Origin: an uncultured Roseiflexaceae bacterium
GTDB taxonomy: Bacteria; Chloroflexota; Chloroflexia; Chloroflexales; Roseiflexaceae
Length of the DNA: 7,502 nt
NCBI GenBank assembly: GCA_903868295.1
Contig: CAIPUQ010000488.1
Span: 1 to 7,502, forward strand
Direction: 5' to 3'
The notes under the pieces are model-generated. The model saw nothing but the letters and a program-made list of their open reading frames with translations, was not told the DNA's origin and searched no databases. A program made the translations under genes and the position numbers. Positions 1 to 6,814 of this stretch are shown here, in pieces (position 1 is the stretch's first letter; every line of letters starts with the position of its first letter).

Positions 1-654
1 CGCTCATTCGGCGTCGCCGAACTGAACCCCGACGGCAGTATCTTGCGTCTGGTCGAAAAGCCAAAAGAACCCAAGTCGAACCTGGCCCTGGTCGGTATTT
101 ACATGTTCGACAAATCGATCTGGCACGCAATTGACTCGATCAAACCCTCGGCCCGCGGTGAGCTCGAGATTACCGACGCTATTCAGGCGCTGGTCGATAC
201 CGGCAAGACCGTGTTCCCCTACGTCCATCGTGGCTGGTGGATCGACACTGGCAAAAAAGACGACATGCTCGAAGCGAACCGGCTCGTCCTCGACGAAATG
301 GCCGAGGTCAACAACGGCTCTATCGACGCTGCTTCGCATATCATCGGCAAGGTAATCATCGAAGAAGGCGCTGAAGTTATCAACAGCACCATTCGCGGCC
401 CCGCCATCATCGGCAAAGGCACGCGCATCATCAACTCATACGTGGGGCCGTTTACGTCGATTTACCATCATTGCACCATCCAAAACAGCGAAATCGAGCA
501 CTCCATTGTCCTCGAAGACTGCACCATCAACGACCTGCCCGGCCGCCTGTGCGACAGCCTGATTGGCCGCTCGGTCGTGGTGTCACGCTCGTCTGCTCGG
601 CCTAGTGCATACCGCCTCGTCCTCGGTGACCATAGTCACGTCGACGTTCTCTAG
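1..654 (+). CDS. rfbA: Glucose-1-phosphate thymidylyltransferase, long form (5'-truncated by window edge)
   Basis: This is the C-terminal 217 residues of a nucleotidyltransferase that joins dTTP and glucose-1-phosphate to give dTDP-glucose, the first step toward dTDP-rhamnose and related cell-surface sugars. The frame is open to base 1, so the true start lies outside; long-form family members run to about 355 residues, so roughly 140 are missing, including the N-terminal nucleotide-binding signature. Visible residues 19-21 (EKP), 53-60 (GELEITDA) and 79-84 (WWIDTG) are typical of the catalytic Rossmann-like domain. Residues about 113-178 show hexapeptide-like Ile/Val periodicity (IIGK, VIIEEGAEV, AIIGKG), indicating the left-handed beta-helix that separates the long form from short RmlA. 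The tail (DSLIGRSVVV, then YRLVLGDHS) also fits the long form. The stop codon TAG runs into a heptamer repeat. The alternative is another sugar nucleotidyltransferase with a beta-helix tail, but the WWIDTG and C-terminal signature make the thymidylyltransferase call strong. Confidence 0.9.
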   Translation, partial: RSFGVAELNPDGSILRLVEKPKEPKSNLALVGIYMFDKSIWHAIDSIKPSARGELEITDAIQALVDTGKTVFPYVHRGWWIDTGKKDDMLEANRLVLDEMAEVNNGSIDAASHIIGKVIIEEGAEVINSTIRGPAIIGKGTRIINSYVGPFTSIYHHCTIQNSEIEHSIVLEDCTINDLPGRLCDSLIGRSVVVSRSSARPSAYRLVLGDHSHVDVL

Positions 655-707
655 AGATCAGAGATCAGAGATCAGAGATCAGAGATCAGAGATCAGAGAT
701 CAGAGAT
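653..707. repeat. Heptamer tandem repeat, (AGAGATC)x7 plus a partial copy
   Basis: Seven perfect head-to-tail copies of AGAGATC run from 653 to 701, followed by a partial eighth (AGAGAT, 702-707). The first two bases of the array are the last two bases of the rfbA TAG stop codon, so the array begins inside the gene's end. Each complete unit carries one GATC palindrome, giving seven GATC sites at exact 7-base spacing. The unit is purine-rich on the plus strand. It is a simple-sequence repeat and not a CRISPR array, because there are no spacers. Confidence 0.97.
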
Positions 708-710
708 AAA

Positions 711-745
711 ATACCAGCGTCAGTTTCGCGACTGGCTGCTGGTAT
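711..745. terminator. Probable bidirectional intrinsic terminator between convergent genes
   Basis: An 8-bp perfect inverted repeat, ATACCAGC (711-718) and GCTGGTAT (738-745), encloses a second pairing, CAGT (721-724) with ACTG (731-734), around a TTCGCG loop, with a small asymmetric bulge. Read leftward, the hairpin is followed by TTTTATC, a short U-rich tract fitting termination of the galK/two-component transcript. Read rightward the tail (CTCATTTCC) is weaker, so termination of rfbA is less certain. The position between two converging stop codons supports the call. The stem is imperfect and the U tract is short. Confidence 0.7.
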
Positions 746-750
746 CTCAT

Positions 751-764
751 TTCCTAATTCCTAA
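751..764. repeat. Two-copy heptamer direct repeat (TTCCTAA)x2
   Basis: TTCCTAA occurs twice head to tail at 751-757 and 758-764, just before the histidine kinase stop codon. It is AT-rich, unlike the surrounding coding sequence, and has the same unit length as the larger array about 45 bases away but a different sequence. Two copies alone could be chance; the shared seven-base unit length makes it worth recording. Confidence 0.6.
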
Positions 765-770
765 TTTACC

Positions 771-1976
771 CTATTCGTTGCTTTGCGCCGTTGGAATCGT
801 AAAATAAAACGTCGTTCCATTGCCCACGGTGCTCGAAAGCCAGACGCGCCCGCCGTGGCCTTCGACCAAATGCCGCACAATCGCGAGCCCAAGCCCCGTC
901 CCTGAACCACGGGTGCGTGCTTGATCAACTTTATAAAACCGTTCAAAAATCCGGTGCTGATGCTCCAGCGGGATTCCCACGCCATTATCGGCAATGCTCA
1001 AAAGCATCCATTCTCCCGGGGGGTGATCTGCCGGCAGATTGGTCAATGCTGCACCGTCTGATGGCAGGTGTACGACGCGGGCGTCGACACGTATCGCTCC
1101 GTGGTCAGGGGTGAATTTCACGGCGTTGTGGAGCAAATTGAGGAACACCTGTGCCATCCGGCCGCGGTCGACCATGACTGCAGGCAGGGTATCAGGGTAG
1201 GTCGCCTGCAGTGTGATGTGGTGTGCGTTGGCTTGTGGCGTGCTGCGTTCGATTGCTTGTTGGATAAGGGCAACCGTGTCGTATTGGGCATACTGGAGTG
1301 CAATGCGCCCTGCCTCGATTTGTGACAAATCGTGGAGGTCCTCGACCAGCCGTGTCAGGGCATCGACTTCGTCCGAGATGCGCATCGCCATGCGTTGGGC
1401 CACCTCGGGTGGGGGCTGGCTGACGATGGTGTCGCTGAGGATTTTGAGGGCGGCCAATGGGGTACGCAACTCGTGCGAGATGCTCACAATCATGTCGCGG
1501 CGGGCACGTTCGAGTTGATTGATTTGCGTCACATCGCGGATAAGGACCATCACCACGACGTCCTCGTTGGGCAACACCATCGGGCGCGCGACGACACGCA
1601 TCGTGCGTGACGGGTTGCGCTGATGGAGTTGCATTTCGTCGTTGACCCGTTTGGTGGCGGTGTCGCGCACGAATTCGTCGAGCTGGTGATCGCGCACCAA
1701 GCTCATAATTGTTTGGCCGTCGACGCCTCCGTCGATGCGCAAGACCGTGCGCAACGCAGGGTTGTGATGCAAAACGACACCGTCAGCCGAGACATACATC
1801 ACGCCGATGTCGAGCATTTCGACTGCGATATCGTTTGGCAAAAACGGCGGCGGTTCGGGGGTAGAGGGTGCCTCGCGCTTGATGCGCCGCTCAGGAGGGT
1901 TCTGCTGCCACGTGATAATCAACCATATGATGGCAGCAATCGCAAAGAACCAAGGGTAGAGTGCATCGAGATTCAT
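771..1976 (-). CDS. PAS-domain sensor histidine kinase, PhoR-like
   Basis: This 401-residue membrane-anchored kinase should autophosphorylate on a histidine and pass the phosphate to the response regulator encoded just upstream. Residues about 7-23 form one hydrophobic helix (PWFFAIAAIIWLIITW). A Pro/Arg-rich linker (27-46) and a PAS-like region (about 48-150) follow, so no sizeable extracytoplasmic sensor is present. The HisKA dimerisation domain carries the H box SHELRTPLA with phosphoacceptor His168. The ATPase domain shows the N box NLLHNAVKF (Asn284), the G1 box DNGVGIP (Asp330), the F box FERFYK (344-349) and the G2 box GTGLGLAI (359-366), so all catalytic motifs are intact. The ATG sits 3 bases after the regulator's stop codon, and only a weak GAG precedes it, so translation is probably coupled to that of the regulator. 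The signal is unknown. The PhoR resemblance is architectural; a role in phosphate sensing is not shown. Confidence 0.95.
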   Translation of the reverse strand: MNLDALYPWFFAIAAIIWLIITWQQNPPERRIKREAPSTPEPPPFLPNDIAVEMLDIGVMYVSADGVVLHHNPALRTVLRIDGGVDGQTIMSLVRDHQLDEFVRDTATKRVNDEMQLHQRNPSRTMRVVARPMVLPNEDVVVMVLIRDVTQINQLERARRDMIVSISHELRTPLAALKILSDTIVSQPPPEVAQRMAMRISDEVDALTRLVEDLHDLSQIEAGRIALQYAQYDTVALIQQAIERSTPQANAHHITLQATYPDTLPAVMVDRGRMAQVFLNLLHNAVKFTPDHGAIRVDARVVHLPSDGAALTNLPADHPPGEWMLLSIADNGVGIPLEHQHRIFERFYKVDQARTRGSGTGLGLAIVRHLVEGHGGRVWLSSTVGNGTTFYFTIPTAQSNE

Positions 1977-1979
1977 CGA

Positions 1980-2675
1980 TTACTCGTGTGCTTTGGGCGT
2001 ATCAAAGCGATATCCAATGCCACGAACGGTCTGCACATAGGCGGGAGTACTCGGGTCAGCTTCGATTTTCTCGCGGAGCCAGCGGATATGCACGTCGACG
2101 GTCCGCCCATCACCGACATAATCGCCGCCCCAGACCCGCTCGAGCAAGACATCGCGCGACAATGCGAGGCCACGATTGCGCATCAAGCAGGCCAGCAAAT
2201 CAAACTCTTTCTGCGAGAGTTGGACTTCGGTTTCGTCGCGCCAGACGCGGCGTGAGCCGGTGTCGAGTTTGATGCCACCAATGACAACCGCATCGCGCTC
2301 GGTGGTAGGCTGACGGTCACTGCGGCGCAGGATGGCGCGGATCCGTGCCAACAACTCGCCCACACTGAACGGTTTGGTCAGATAATCGTCTGCACCGAGT
2401 TCGAGGCCGGCAATGCGGTCGACCTCGTCTTGGCGGGCGGTCAACATGAGGATGGGGATGGTGCTCTCTTTGCGGAGCATCCGACAGACCGAAAATCCGT
2501 CGAGTCGCGGTAACATCACATCCAACACGAGGATGTCGGGCGCATCACGACGGGCCATTTCGAGCGCAGTCATGCCATCACTCGCACGCAAGACGGTGTA
2601 GCCTTCGCGTTCGAGATTGTAGGTCAGCGCTTCGGCCAGCGTCGCATCGTCTTCGACCAAGAGAATCGTCTGCAT
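1980..2675 (-). CDS. OmpR/PhoB-family response regulator
   Basis: This 231-residue DNA-binding regulator is the likely partner of the kinase that follows it. The receiver domain (about 1-115) has the acidic pair Asp9/Asp10, phosphoacceptor Asp52 in LVLDVMLPR, Thr79 and Lys101 (LTKPF), so the phosphorylation site is complete. The C-terminal winged helix (about 127-226) shows the family pattern: LSQKEFDLL, then VWGGDY, then VDVHIRWLREKI and the final VRGIGYRF. The open frame also has an ATG nine bases further upstream (2684), but the AAAGGA ribosome binding site (2690-2685) abuts that codon and lies nine bases before the ATG at 2675, so I chose 2675. The gene follows galK by 49 bases with no visible terminator, and precedes the kinase by 3 bases. 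The target genes cannot be deduced from the window. Confidence 0.95.
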   Translation of the reverse strand: MQTILLVEDDATLAEALTYNLEREGYTVLRASDGMTALEMARRDAPDILVLDVMLPRLDGFSVCRMLRKESTIPILMLTARQDEVDRIAGLELGADDYLTKPFSVGELLARIRAILRRSDRQPTTERDAVVIGGIKLDTGSRRVWRDETEVQLSQKEFDLLACLMRNRGLALSRDVLLERVWGGDYVGDGRTVDVHIRWLREKIEADPSTPAYVQTVRGIGYRFDTPKAHE

Positions 2676-2684
2676 GGACACCAT

Positions 2685-2690
2685 TCCTTT
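2685..2690 (-). promoter_or_regulatory. Ribosome binding site of the response regulator (decides its start)
   Basis: Read on the minus strand, AAAGGA runs directly into the ATG at 2684 and lies nine bases before the second in-frame ATG at 2675. A Shine-Dalgarno sequence cannot serve a codon it touches, so the second ATG is the better start and the protein begins MQTILLVEDD. Confidence 0.7.
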
Positions 2691-2724
2691 GTATCGTCAG
2701 GGTGACCACGTCACTACCGACGAT

Positions 2725-3888
2725 CTATTCGGGGCGGATGCGTCCCACACCATCTGCCGCATGCGTCACATAAATCGACGCACTGCGACCAGTGGCTGCC
2801 AAGTACGCGGCGGCGACTTCGTGGCGGAAGTGCTCGACCGCTCCGTTTTCGACCAGACTGACCGTACAGCCGCCAAAACCAGCGCCGGTCAGACGTGATC
2901 CGTAGCACCCGCTGACGCGCTGTGCCGACGCAACCAGTGCGTCCATTTCGGGGATGCTGACATTGTAGTCATCCCGCATGCTGGCGTGCGAGGCATTCAT
3001 CAATCGGCCGAACTCGGCCACATTGCCGGCGCGCAGGGCTGCCACGCCACTCAACACGCGTTCGTTTTCGCTGATGACGTGCCGTGCACGTTGCAACACA
3101 ATCGACGGCAAGGCTTGGCTGTGCTGTTGTAACTGCTGGCTAGTCACGTCACGCAGGGCTTTGATACCCGGCAACGACGCGCTCAGGATTTCGACCGCAT
3201 GCTCGCACTCGGCGCGCCGTTGGTTGTATGCCGAGGCAGCCAACGAGCGTTCGATGTGGCTATCGCAGATGACAATCGCTGCGTTTTCGGGCACGCTGAC
3301 CGCCTGATAGCTCAGGTCGCGGCAGTCGATCAACAAGGCGTGGTGGGCTTGGCCGAGGGTCACGATGAACTGATCCATGATGCCGCAGTTGACGCCGACG
3401 AAGTGATTCTCGGTGGCCTGCGCCATCAACGCGAGTTCTTCGCCCAAGATGTTGAGACCGTAGAGCAGCTGAAAGACATAGCCCGTGGCTACTTCGAGCG
3501 CCGCCGAAGACGACAACCCGGCACCGCGGGGAACGCTGCTCGACACTACGAGGTCCGCACCGTTGATGACATGCCCTGCAGCCAGCAAGGCACGTACCAT
3601 GCCGCGGATGTAGTTGCTCCAGGGGCGGATACCGCTCGATTCGATATGGTCGATGGCGAACTCGTCGCTCTCGTTGAGATCTGCTGCGAACACGCGTACC
3701 CGACGGTCGCTCCGGGGCGCGGCCGCAATGAAGGTCGCCCGATCAATTGCCGCAGGGAGCACAAACCCATCGTTGTAGTCGGTGTGTTCGCCGATTAAGT
3801 TGACGCGACCCGGTGCGCGCACGACCATGCCGGGCGCGTGTCCAAAATGCGTGGCGAAAAGTGCCTGGATCCCTGCTGCGTCAATCAT
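2725..3888 (-). CDS. galK: Galactokinase (GHMP kinase family)
   Basis: This 387-residue cytoplasmic enzyme phosphorylates alpha-D-galactose with ATP to galactose-1-phosphate, the entry step of the Leloir pathway. Length and motifs match the family throughout: the galactokinase signature GRVNLIGEHTDYNDG (27-41), the phosphate-binding GHMP loop VPRGAGLSSSAALEVA (119-134), CGIMDQF with the likely catalytic Asp172, and C-terminal motif 3, GSRLTGAGFGGCTV (330-343). The frame could begin at an ATG at 3921, but that codon sits four bases after a perfect TATAAT box. The ATG at 3888 has GGAGA seven bases upstream and begins the usual galactokinase N-terminus, so I use 3888. No galT, galE or sugar transporter is in the window; the gene is followed by a two-component pair instead. 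Another GHMP sugar kinase is possible in principle, but the galactose signature is clear. Confidence 0.96.
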   Translation of the reverse strand: MIDAAGIQALFATHFGHAPGMVVRAPGRVNLIGEHTDYNDGFVLPAAIDRATFIAAAPRSDRRVRVFAADLNESDEFAIDHIESSGIRPWSNYIRGMVRALLAAGHVINGADLVVSSSVPRGAGLSSSAALEVATGYVFQLLYGLNILGEELALMAQATENHFVGVNCGIMDQFIVTLGQAHHALLIDCRDLSYQAVSVPENAAIVICDSHIERSLAASAYNQRRAECEHAVEILSASLPGIKALRDVTSQQLQQHSQALPSIVLQRARHVISENERVLSGVAALRAGNVAEFGRLMNASHASMRDDYNVSIPEMDALVASAQRVSGCYGSRLTGAGFGGCTVSLVENGAVEHFRHEVAAAYLAATGRSASIYVTHAADGVGRIRPE

Positions 3889-3895
3889 GCATGTG

Positions 3896-3900
3896 TCTCC
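3896..3900 (-). promoter_or_regulatory. galK: Ribosome binding site of galK
   Basis: GGAGA on the minus strand, seven bases before the ATG at 3888. An out-of-frame ATG at 3892 lies between the two but is too close to be favoured. The site supports 3888 over the upstream in-frame ATG at 3921. Confidence 0.7.
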
Positions 3901-3902
3901 AA

Positions 3903-3920
3903 TGTTGGTAACTATCCACA
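3903..3920. promoter_or_regulatory. Imperfect 18-bp inverted repeat, possible operator at galK
   Basis: TGTTGGTAACTATCCACA is partly self-complementary: the outer TGT/ACA, a G/C pair and an inner TA/TA match, giving six of nine symmetric positions. It begins about four bases downstream of the putative -10 box, over the expected transcription start and leader, where a repressor would act. The symmetry is modest and no regulator of this kind is in the window, so the call is tentative. Confidence 0.25.
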
Positions 3921-3924
3921 TTCT

Positions 3925-3953
3925 ATTATAAGGAATTGTTATGCATCCGTGTA
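3925..3953 (-). promoter_or_regulatory. Putative sigma-70-type promoter of galK
   Basis: On the minus strand a perfect TATAAT (3930-3925) lies in the AT-rich gap between the membrane-protein stop codon and galK. With a 17-base spacer the -35 position reads TACACG (3953-3948), only half matching TTGACA. Transcription would start near 3918-3920, leaving a leader of about 30 bases before the galK ATG. The weak -35 box suggests an activator may be needed or that expression is low; this is inference. Confidence 0.55.
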
Positions 3954-3978
3954 TTTCGCATCAAATCGCTGTGAATAC

Positions 3979-4650
3979 TCATTGTGCACGCGATCGAACA
4001 ATCCGACTAATCCCCACCATCAGCAGCACAAATCCCACTGCAATGCCGACCGCCAACCCGGGATTGCTCGTGCTCAGGTCACCGGCCACGGTCAACACCA
4101 GCAATCCGGGGGCAACCCCGAGCAGCGATCCGAGCAGGTACTGCCACCACGACATGCTGCTACAGCCTGCTGCAAACGATACCAGCGTGTACGCCGGCCC
4201 GGGCAATACCCGCAACAACAACATGCCGGTCGGCGTGATGCGCACACACAGGTCATCAAACGCACCTTGCTCTGGCGCAGACAATCGCGTGCGGACGACC
4301 TGATGCCCCCAGCGACGGGCAATCGCAAACCCTACCAGTGCACCGATGACATCACCCAATAGCGTCAACCCAAAGCCCAGCCACGGTCCAAACACCAGTC
4401 CTGCGCCGACCTGCAACACCGTGGCAGGCACCACGGGGACGACCAAGATGACCGCAATGCCCATTACGACAATGAGCGCACCCCAGCCACCGAGGGGTGC
4501 CAGTAGCGTGCGCATGCCAGTCGGGGTCAAATCGACAACGCTACGGAGCCACCAGAGGACGGCGAGGGCAACGACTGCGAGCAGTGCGAGCCAGAGAAGC
4601 CGCCGGCGCGGCAGGAGTGTTTTGAGTGTGCTCCAGAACGATGTCTTCAT
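3979..4650 (-). CDS. TVP38/TMEM64 (VTT domain) family membrane protein
   Basis: This 223-residue integral membrane protein of the VTT superfamily is related to TVP38/TMEM64 and DedA; members have been linked to membrane-lipid or lipid-carrier movement and envelope homeostasis, but no specific substrate can be assigned here. A basic N-terminus (RRR, 15-17) precedes a first hydrophobic helix (18-35). Hydrophobic segments follow at about 56-78, 80-113, 141-162, 168-190 and 197-216. The domain signatures are FGPWLGFGLTLLGDVIGA with the following FAIARRWG (88-115), and RVLPGPAYTLVSFAAG then GVAPG (147-182). The start is the ATG at 4650, which overlaps the XPB stop as ATGA and has GGAG seven bases upstream; a longer frame exists but lacks this support. 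It is the last gene of the overlapping four-gene set; no strong terminator follows. A DedA protein is the main alternative, but the motif spacing favours TVP38. Confidence 0.88.
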   Translation of the reverse strand: MKTSFWSTLKTLLPRRRLLWLALLAVVALAVLWWLRSVVDLTPTGMRTLLAPLGGWGALIVVMGIAVILVVPVVPATVLQVGAGLVFGPWLGFGLTLLGDVIGALVGFAIARRWGHQVVRTRLSAPEQGAFDDLCVRITPTGMLLLRVLPGPAYTLVSFAAGCSSMSWWQYLLGSLLGVAPGLLVLTVAGDLSTSNPGLAVGIAVGFVLLMVGISRIVRSRAQ

Positions 4651-6245
4651 AGTGTCGCTCCATCCTGCATTGTATAGCGATACCCTTGGGCCACCAAAAA
4701 CCGCTGGCGCTGCCAATTATCTTGGATTTCACGCGTGTGGGTGGTCATCAGCGCATAAAAGAACGCTTCGTTGCCATGATGGACGCGTAACACCCGGCCC
4801 AGCCGTTGTGCTTCTTCTTGGCGCGACCCAAATGCCCCCGATAGCTGTATCAATACCGTTGCATTGGGTAAATCAATGGCCTGATTGCCCACCTTCGACA
4901 CAATCAGACGAGCCGCCTGGCCCGTGCGGAACGCCTCGTACAACGCCTGCCGCTCGTCCTCGGGCGTATTGCCCGTCAACAGCGGCCAGCCGGTCAGCGC
5001 GGCACACTGCTGCAACTGTTCGATGTACTGCCCGATGACCAAAATCGACGCATCGGCATGGAGCTGTGCCAGTCGTTCTACCACCGTCAGTTTGGCGCTG
5101 GCCATGGCAGCGATGCGCCCGTACTGTCGTGGGAACGCCGCGAGGTAGGTGGCCCGCTCGGCCGGCGTGTGGTCGACCGTGACTGACACGCACTGCACGG
5201 GGGCAATATAGCCTGCTTGTTCGAGGGTACGCCAGGGCACAGCATAGCGCTGCGGGCCGACCAGACTATAGACATCGGTGATATTGTCGTCCTCGCGCAC
5301 CAACGTCGCACTCAGGCCGTAGCGTCGCCGCGATTGCAATGCGGCAGTGGTGCGGAAGACCGGGGCAGGCAGGGTATGGACCTCGTCGTAGATAATCACG
5401 CCCCAGGCGGCGTCGAGCAGGCTCTGCGGCGCATGGATGAGCTGCTGATAGGTGGTCACTGTGATTGAGGTGACTCCGGTTTGGCGGCGATAGATTCCCA
5501 CTGCTGTGGGGTCGACGGTGGTCGCACGTGTCACGCTATCGTGCCATTGCTGTGCAGCAGCGCGACTGCTGGTGATGATGAGCGCGTGTTGTTGCAGGGC
5601 AGCAATCAGCGCCACGCCGATGTATGTTTTGCCGCTCCCCGGGGGGAGGACGATAACGCCATGGGTGGTGGCGCAGGCGGCATCGACCGCTTGTTGTTGG
5701 TACGGATAGAGCGTGATGCTGTCGTTCCACGCGATAGCAAGTGCGTTCCCGGCGCGCGTCTGCGCATTGTCGATGACGGGCCAGCCGCGTTTGACCAATA
5801 CCTGTTTGATGAGACCACGTTGTTGGGCGTCGATGTGGTAGCGGTTTTCGCCTACCTGGTGCGCAAACACCGCATGCAAGCGGGCGTCGTGCAACAACAC
5901 CAACGCCCCCAGCGGGTCATGCACCGCGAGGATCAGGGCGTCTGCGGTACCGGTCAACACCAACGCTCCCCAACGCTCCATCAGCGTGCGAATGGTGCGT
6001 TCAATAGTCGGCTCGAGTGCACCGGCATACTGTTGCAGCGCGGTACAGACGTCGACCGCAGTCATACCGTTGGCGGCGGCGTTCCATAGGCTCGTTCGTT
6101 CGAGCCGTGCCCGCACATACCGTCCGGTGTATGCAGTAACACGACTGAACCCCTGGAGCGCGTCGATGCAATCCCGGGCGTGCGGGTGATCGGTGTCGAT
6201 CAACAACTGCCCGTGTGCCAACACTGCCAGCGGTACCGCACTCAT
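4647..6245 (-). CDS. Bacterial XPB-type DNA repair helicase (superfamily 2)
   Basis: This 532-residue ATP-dependent helicase is homologous to XPB/Rad25; characterised bacterial XPBs unwind DNA 3'-to-5'. The length is close to that of known bacterial members (about 550). The N-terminal region (1-175) lacks helicase motifs but resembles the N-terminal extension of bacterial XPB. The core follows: a Gln-rich Q-motif-like stretch (YPYQQQAV, 180-187), Walker A PPGSGKT (201-207, Lys206), motif Ib TTYQQL (264-269), Walker B DEVH (287-290), motif III SAT (312-314) and the XPB-specific RED motif (Arg317-Asp319). The second RecA fold has VSKVGNQAIDLP (449-460) and motif VI QRLGRVLR (480-487). All ATPase and helicase motifs look intact. 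The ATG at 6245 overlaps the tag stop as ATGA, so I prefer it to the ATG nine codons upstream. The stop overlaps the next gene in the same way. No Bax1-like nuclease partner is visible in the window. Confidence 0.94.
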   Translation of the reverse strand: MSAVPLAVLAHGQLLIDTDHPHARDCIDALQGFSRVTAYTGRYVRARLERTSLWNAAANGMTAVDVCTALQQYAGALEPTIERTIRTLMERWGALVLTGTADALILAVHDPLGALVLLHDARLHAVFAHQVGENRYHIDAQQRGLIKQVLVKRGWPVIDNAQTRAGNALAIAWNDSITLYPYQQQAVDAACATTHGVIVLPPGSGKTYIGVALIAALQQHALIITSSRAAAQQWHDSVTRATTVDPTAVGIYRRQTGVTSITVTTYQQLIHAPQSLLDAAWGVIIYDEVHTLPAPVFRTTAALQSRRRYGLSATLVREDDNITDVYSLVGPQRYAVPWRTLEQAGYIAPVQCVSVTVDHTPAERATYLAAFPRQYGRIAAMASAKLTVVERLAQLHADASILVIGQYIEQLQQCAALTGWPLLTGNTPEDERQALYEAFRTGQAARLIVSKVGNQAIDLPNATVLIQLSGAFGSRQEEAQRLGRVLRVHHGNEAFFYALMTTHTREIQDNWQRQRFLVAQGYRYTMQDGATL

Positions 6246-6814
6246 GGCGCGAGATGCGCGTGCCGATGGCAATCAACGACGTGGTCGTTGACCAGCCCCG
6301 TCGCCTCCATCAACGCATAACACATGGTCGGCCCGATAAATGAGAACCCAGCGCGTTTGAGATCGTTGGCCATCTGCGTCGACAACGGTGTGACCGTGGG
6401 AATCTGGGCATGGGTCTGGTAGCGCGGTTGTAGGGGCGTGCCGTCCACATAGCGCCAAAAAAACGCATCCACACTGCCGTGTTTGGCTTGGAGTGCGAGG
6501 AACGCACGTGCGTTGCTAATCATGGCGACCAGTTTGGCACGATTGCGGATAATCCCGCTGTCGGCCATGAGCCGATCGACATCGTGAGTGGTAAATGTCG
6601 CCACCTGGTGTGGGTCGAACCCCGCGCAGACGGCCCGATAGTGGTCACGCTTGCGCAGCACCGTCAGCCAGCTGAGGCCGGCCTGCATCGTCTCGAGCAC
6701 GATACGCTCGTACCAGCCATGTTCACTGTGCAGAGGCACGCCCCATTCGTGATCATGATACGCCGCATACAACGCATCAGTGCCGCACCAGACGCAGCGT
6801 TGAGGGTCACTCAT
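6242..6814 (-). CDS. tag: DNA-3-methyladenine glycosylase I (Tag)
   Basis: This 190-residue glycosylase excises 3-methyladenine from alkylated DNA, starting base excision repair. The length matches E. coli Tag (187), and the sequence aligns from end to end as I recall that protein. The zinc ligands correspond to Cys7 (QRCVW), His20 (AYHDHEWG), His178 and Cys182 (NDHVVDC), so the zinc site that marks Tag rather than AlkA or MPG is intact. Base-pocket residues are also kept: Tyr19, Glu41 and Trp49 in LETMQAGLSWLTVL. The helix-hairpin-helix region follows, with DSGIIRNRAK (85-94) and GFSFIGPTMCYALM (156-169). The start is the ATG at 6814, which overlaps the preceding gene's stop by eight bases; an ATG 11 codons upstream would lengthen the overlap and add a non-conserved basic tail. 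The gene is probably translated with its neighbours, especially XPB, which starts inside its stop. Confidence 0.96.
   Translation of the reverse strand: MSDPQRCVWCGTDALYAAYHDHEWGVPLHSEHGWYERIVLETMQAGLSWLTVLRKRDHYRAVCAGFDPHQVATFTTHDVDRLMADSGIIRNRAKLVAMISNARAFLALQAKHGSVDAFFWRYVDGTPLQPRYQTHAQIPTVTPLSTQMANDLKRAGFSFIGPTMCYALMEATGLVNDHVVDCHRHAHLAP

Noticed and set aside
653..707. Repeat array considered as a CRISPR or an origin-like iteron cluster
   Set aside because: The units are 7 bases with no spacers, so not CRISPR. There is no dnaA, rep gene or AT-rich unwinding region nearby, so an origin is not supported.
1623..2255. A 210-codon plus-strand open frame lying over the kinase and regulator genes
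   Set aside because: It is antisense to two genes with complete conserved motifs, spans their junction, shows no recognisable family features, and is explained by the low stop frequency opposite GC-rich codons.
3199..3798. A 199-codon plus-strand open frame opposite galK
   Set aside because: It lies wholly antisense to the galactokinase motifs and its translation shows no domain; it is a shadow frame.
3945..3978. Possible hairpin after the VTT protein stop codon (GTATT with AATAC on the minus strand)
   Set aside because: The stem is only five bases with a long loop and no following U tract, so it does not qualify as a terminator.
5888..5965. Direct repeat CAACACCAACGC at about 5896 and 5956
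   Set aside because: Both copies lie in the XPB coding frame and encode the similar short peptide GALVL; this is coincidence of codon choice or local protein similarity, not a DNA element.
5481..6089. A 202-codon plus-strand open frame opposite the XPB helicase
   Set aside because: The helicase frame carries all expected motifs over this stretch; the antisense translation has no family features.
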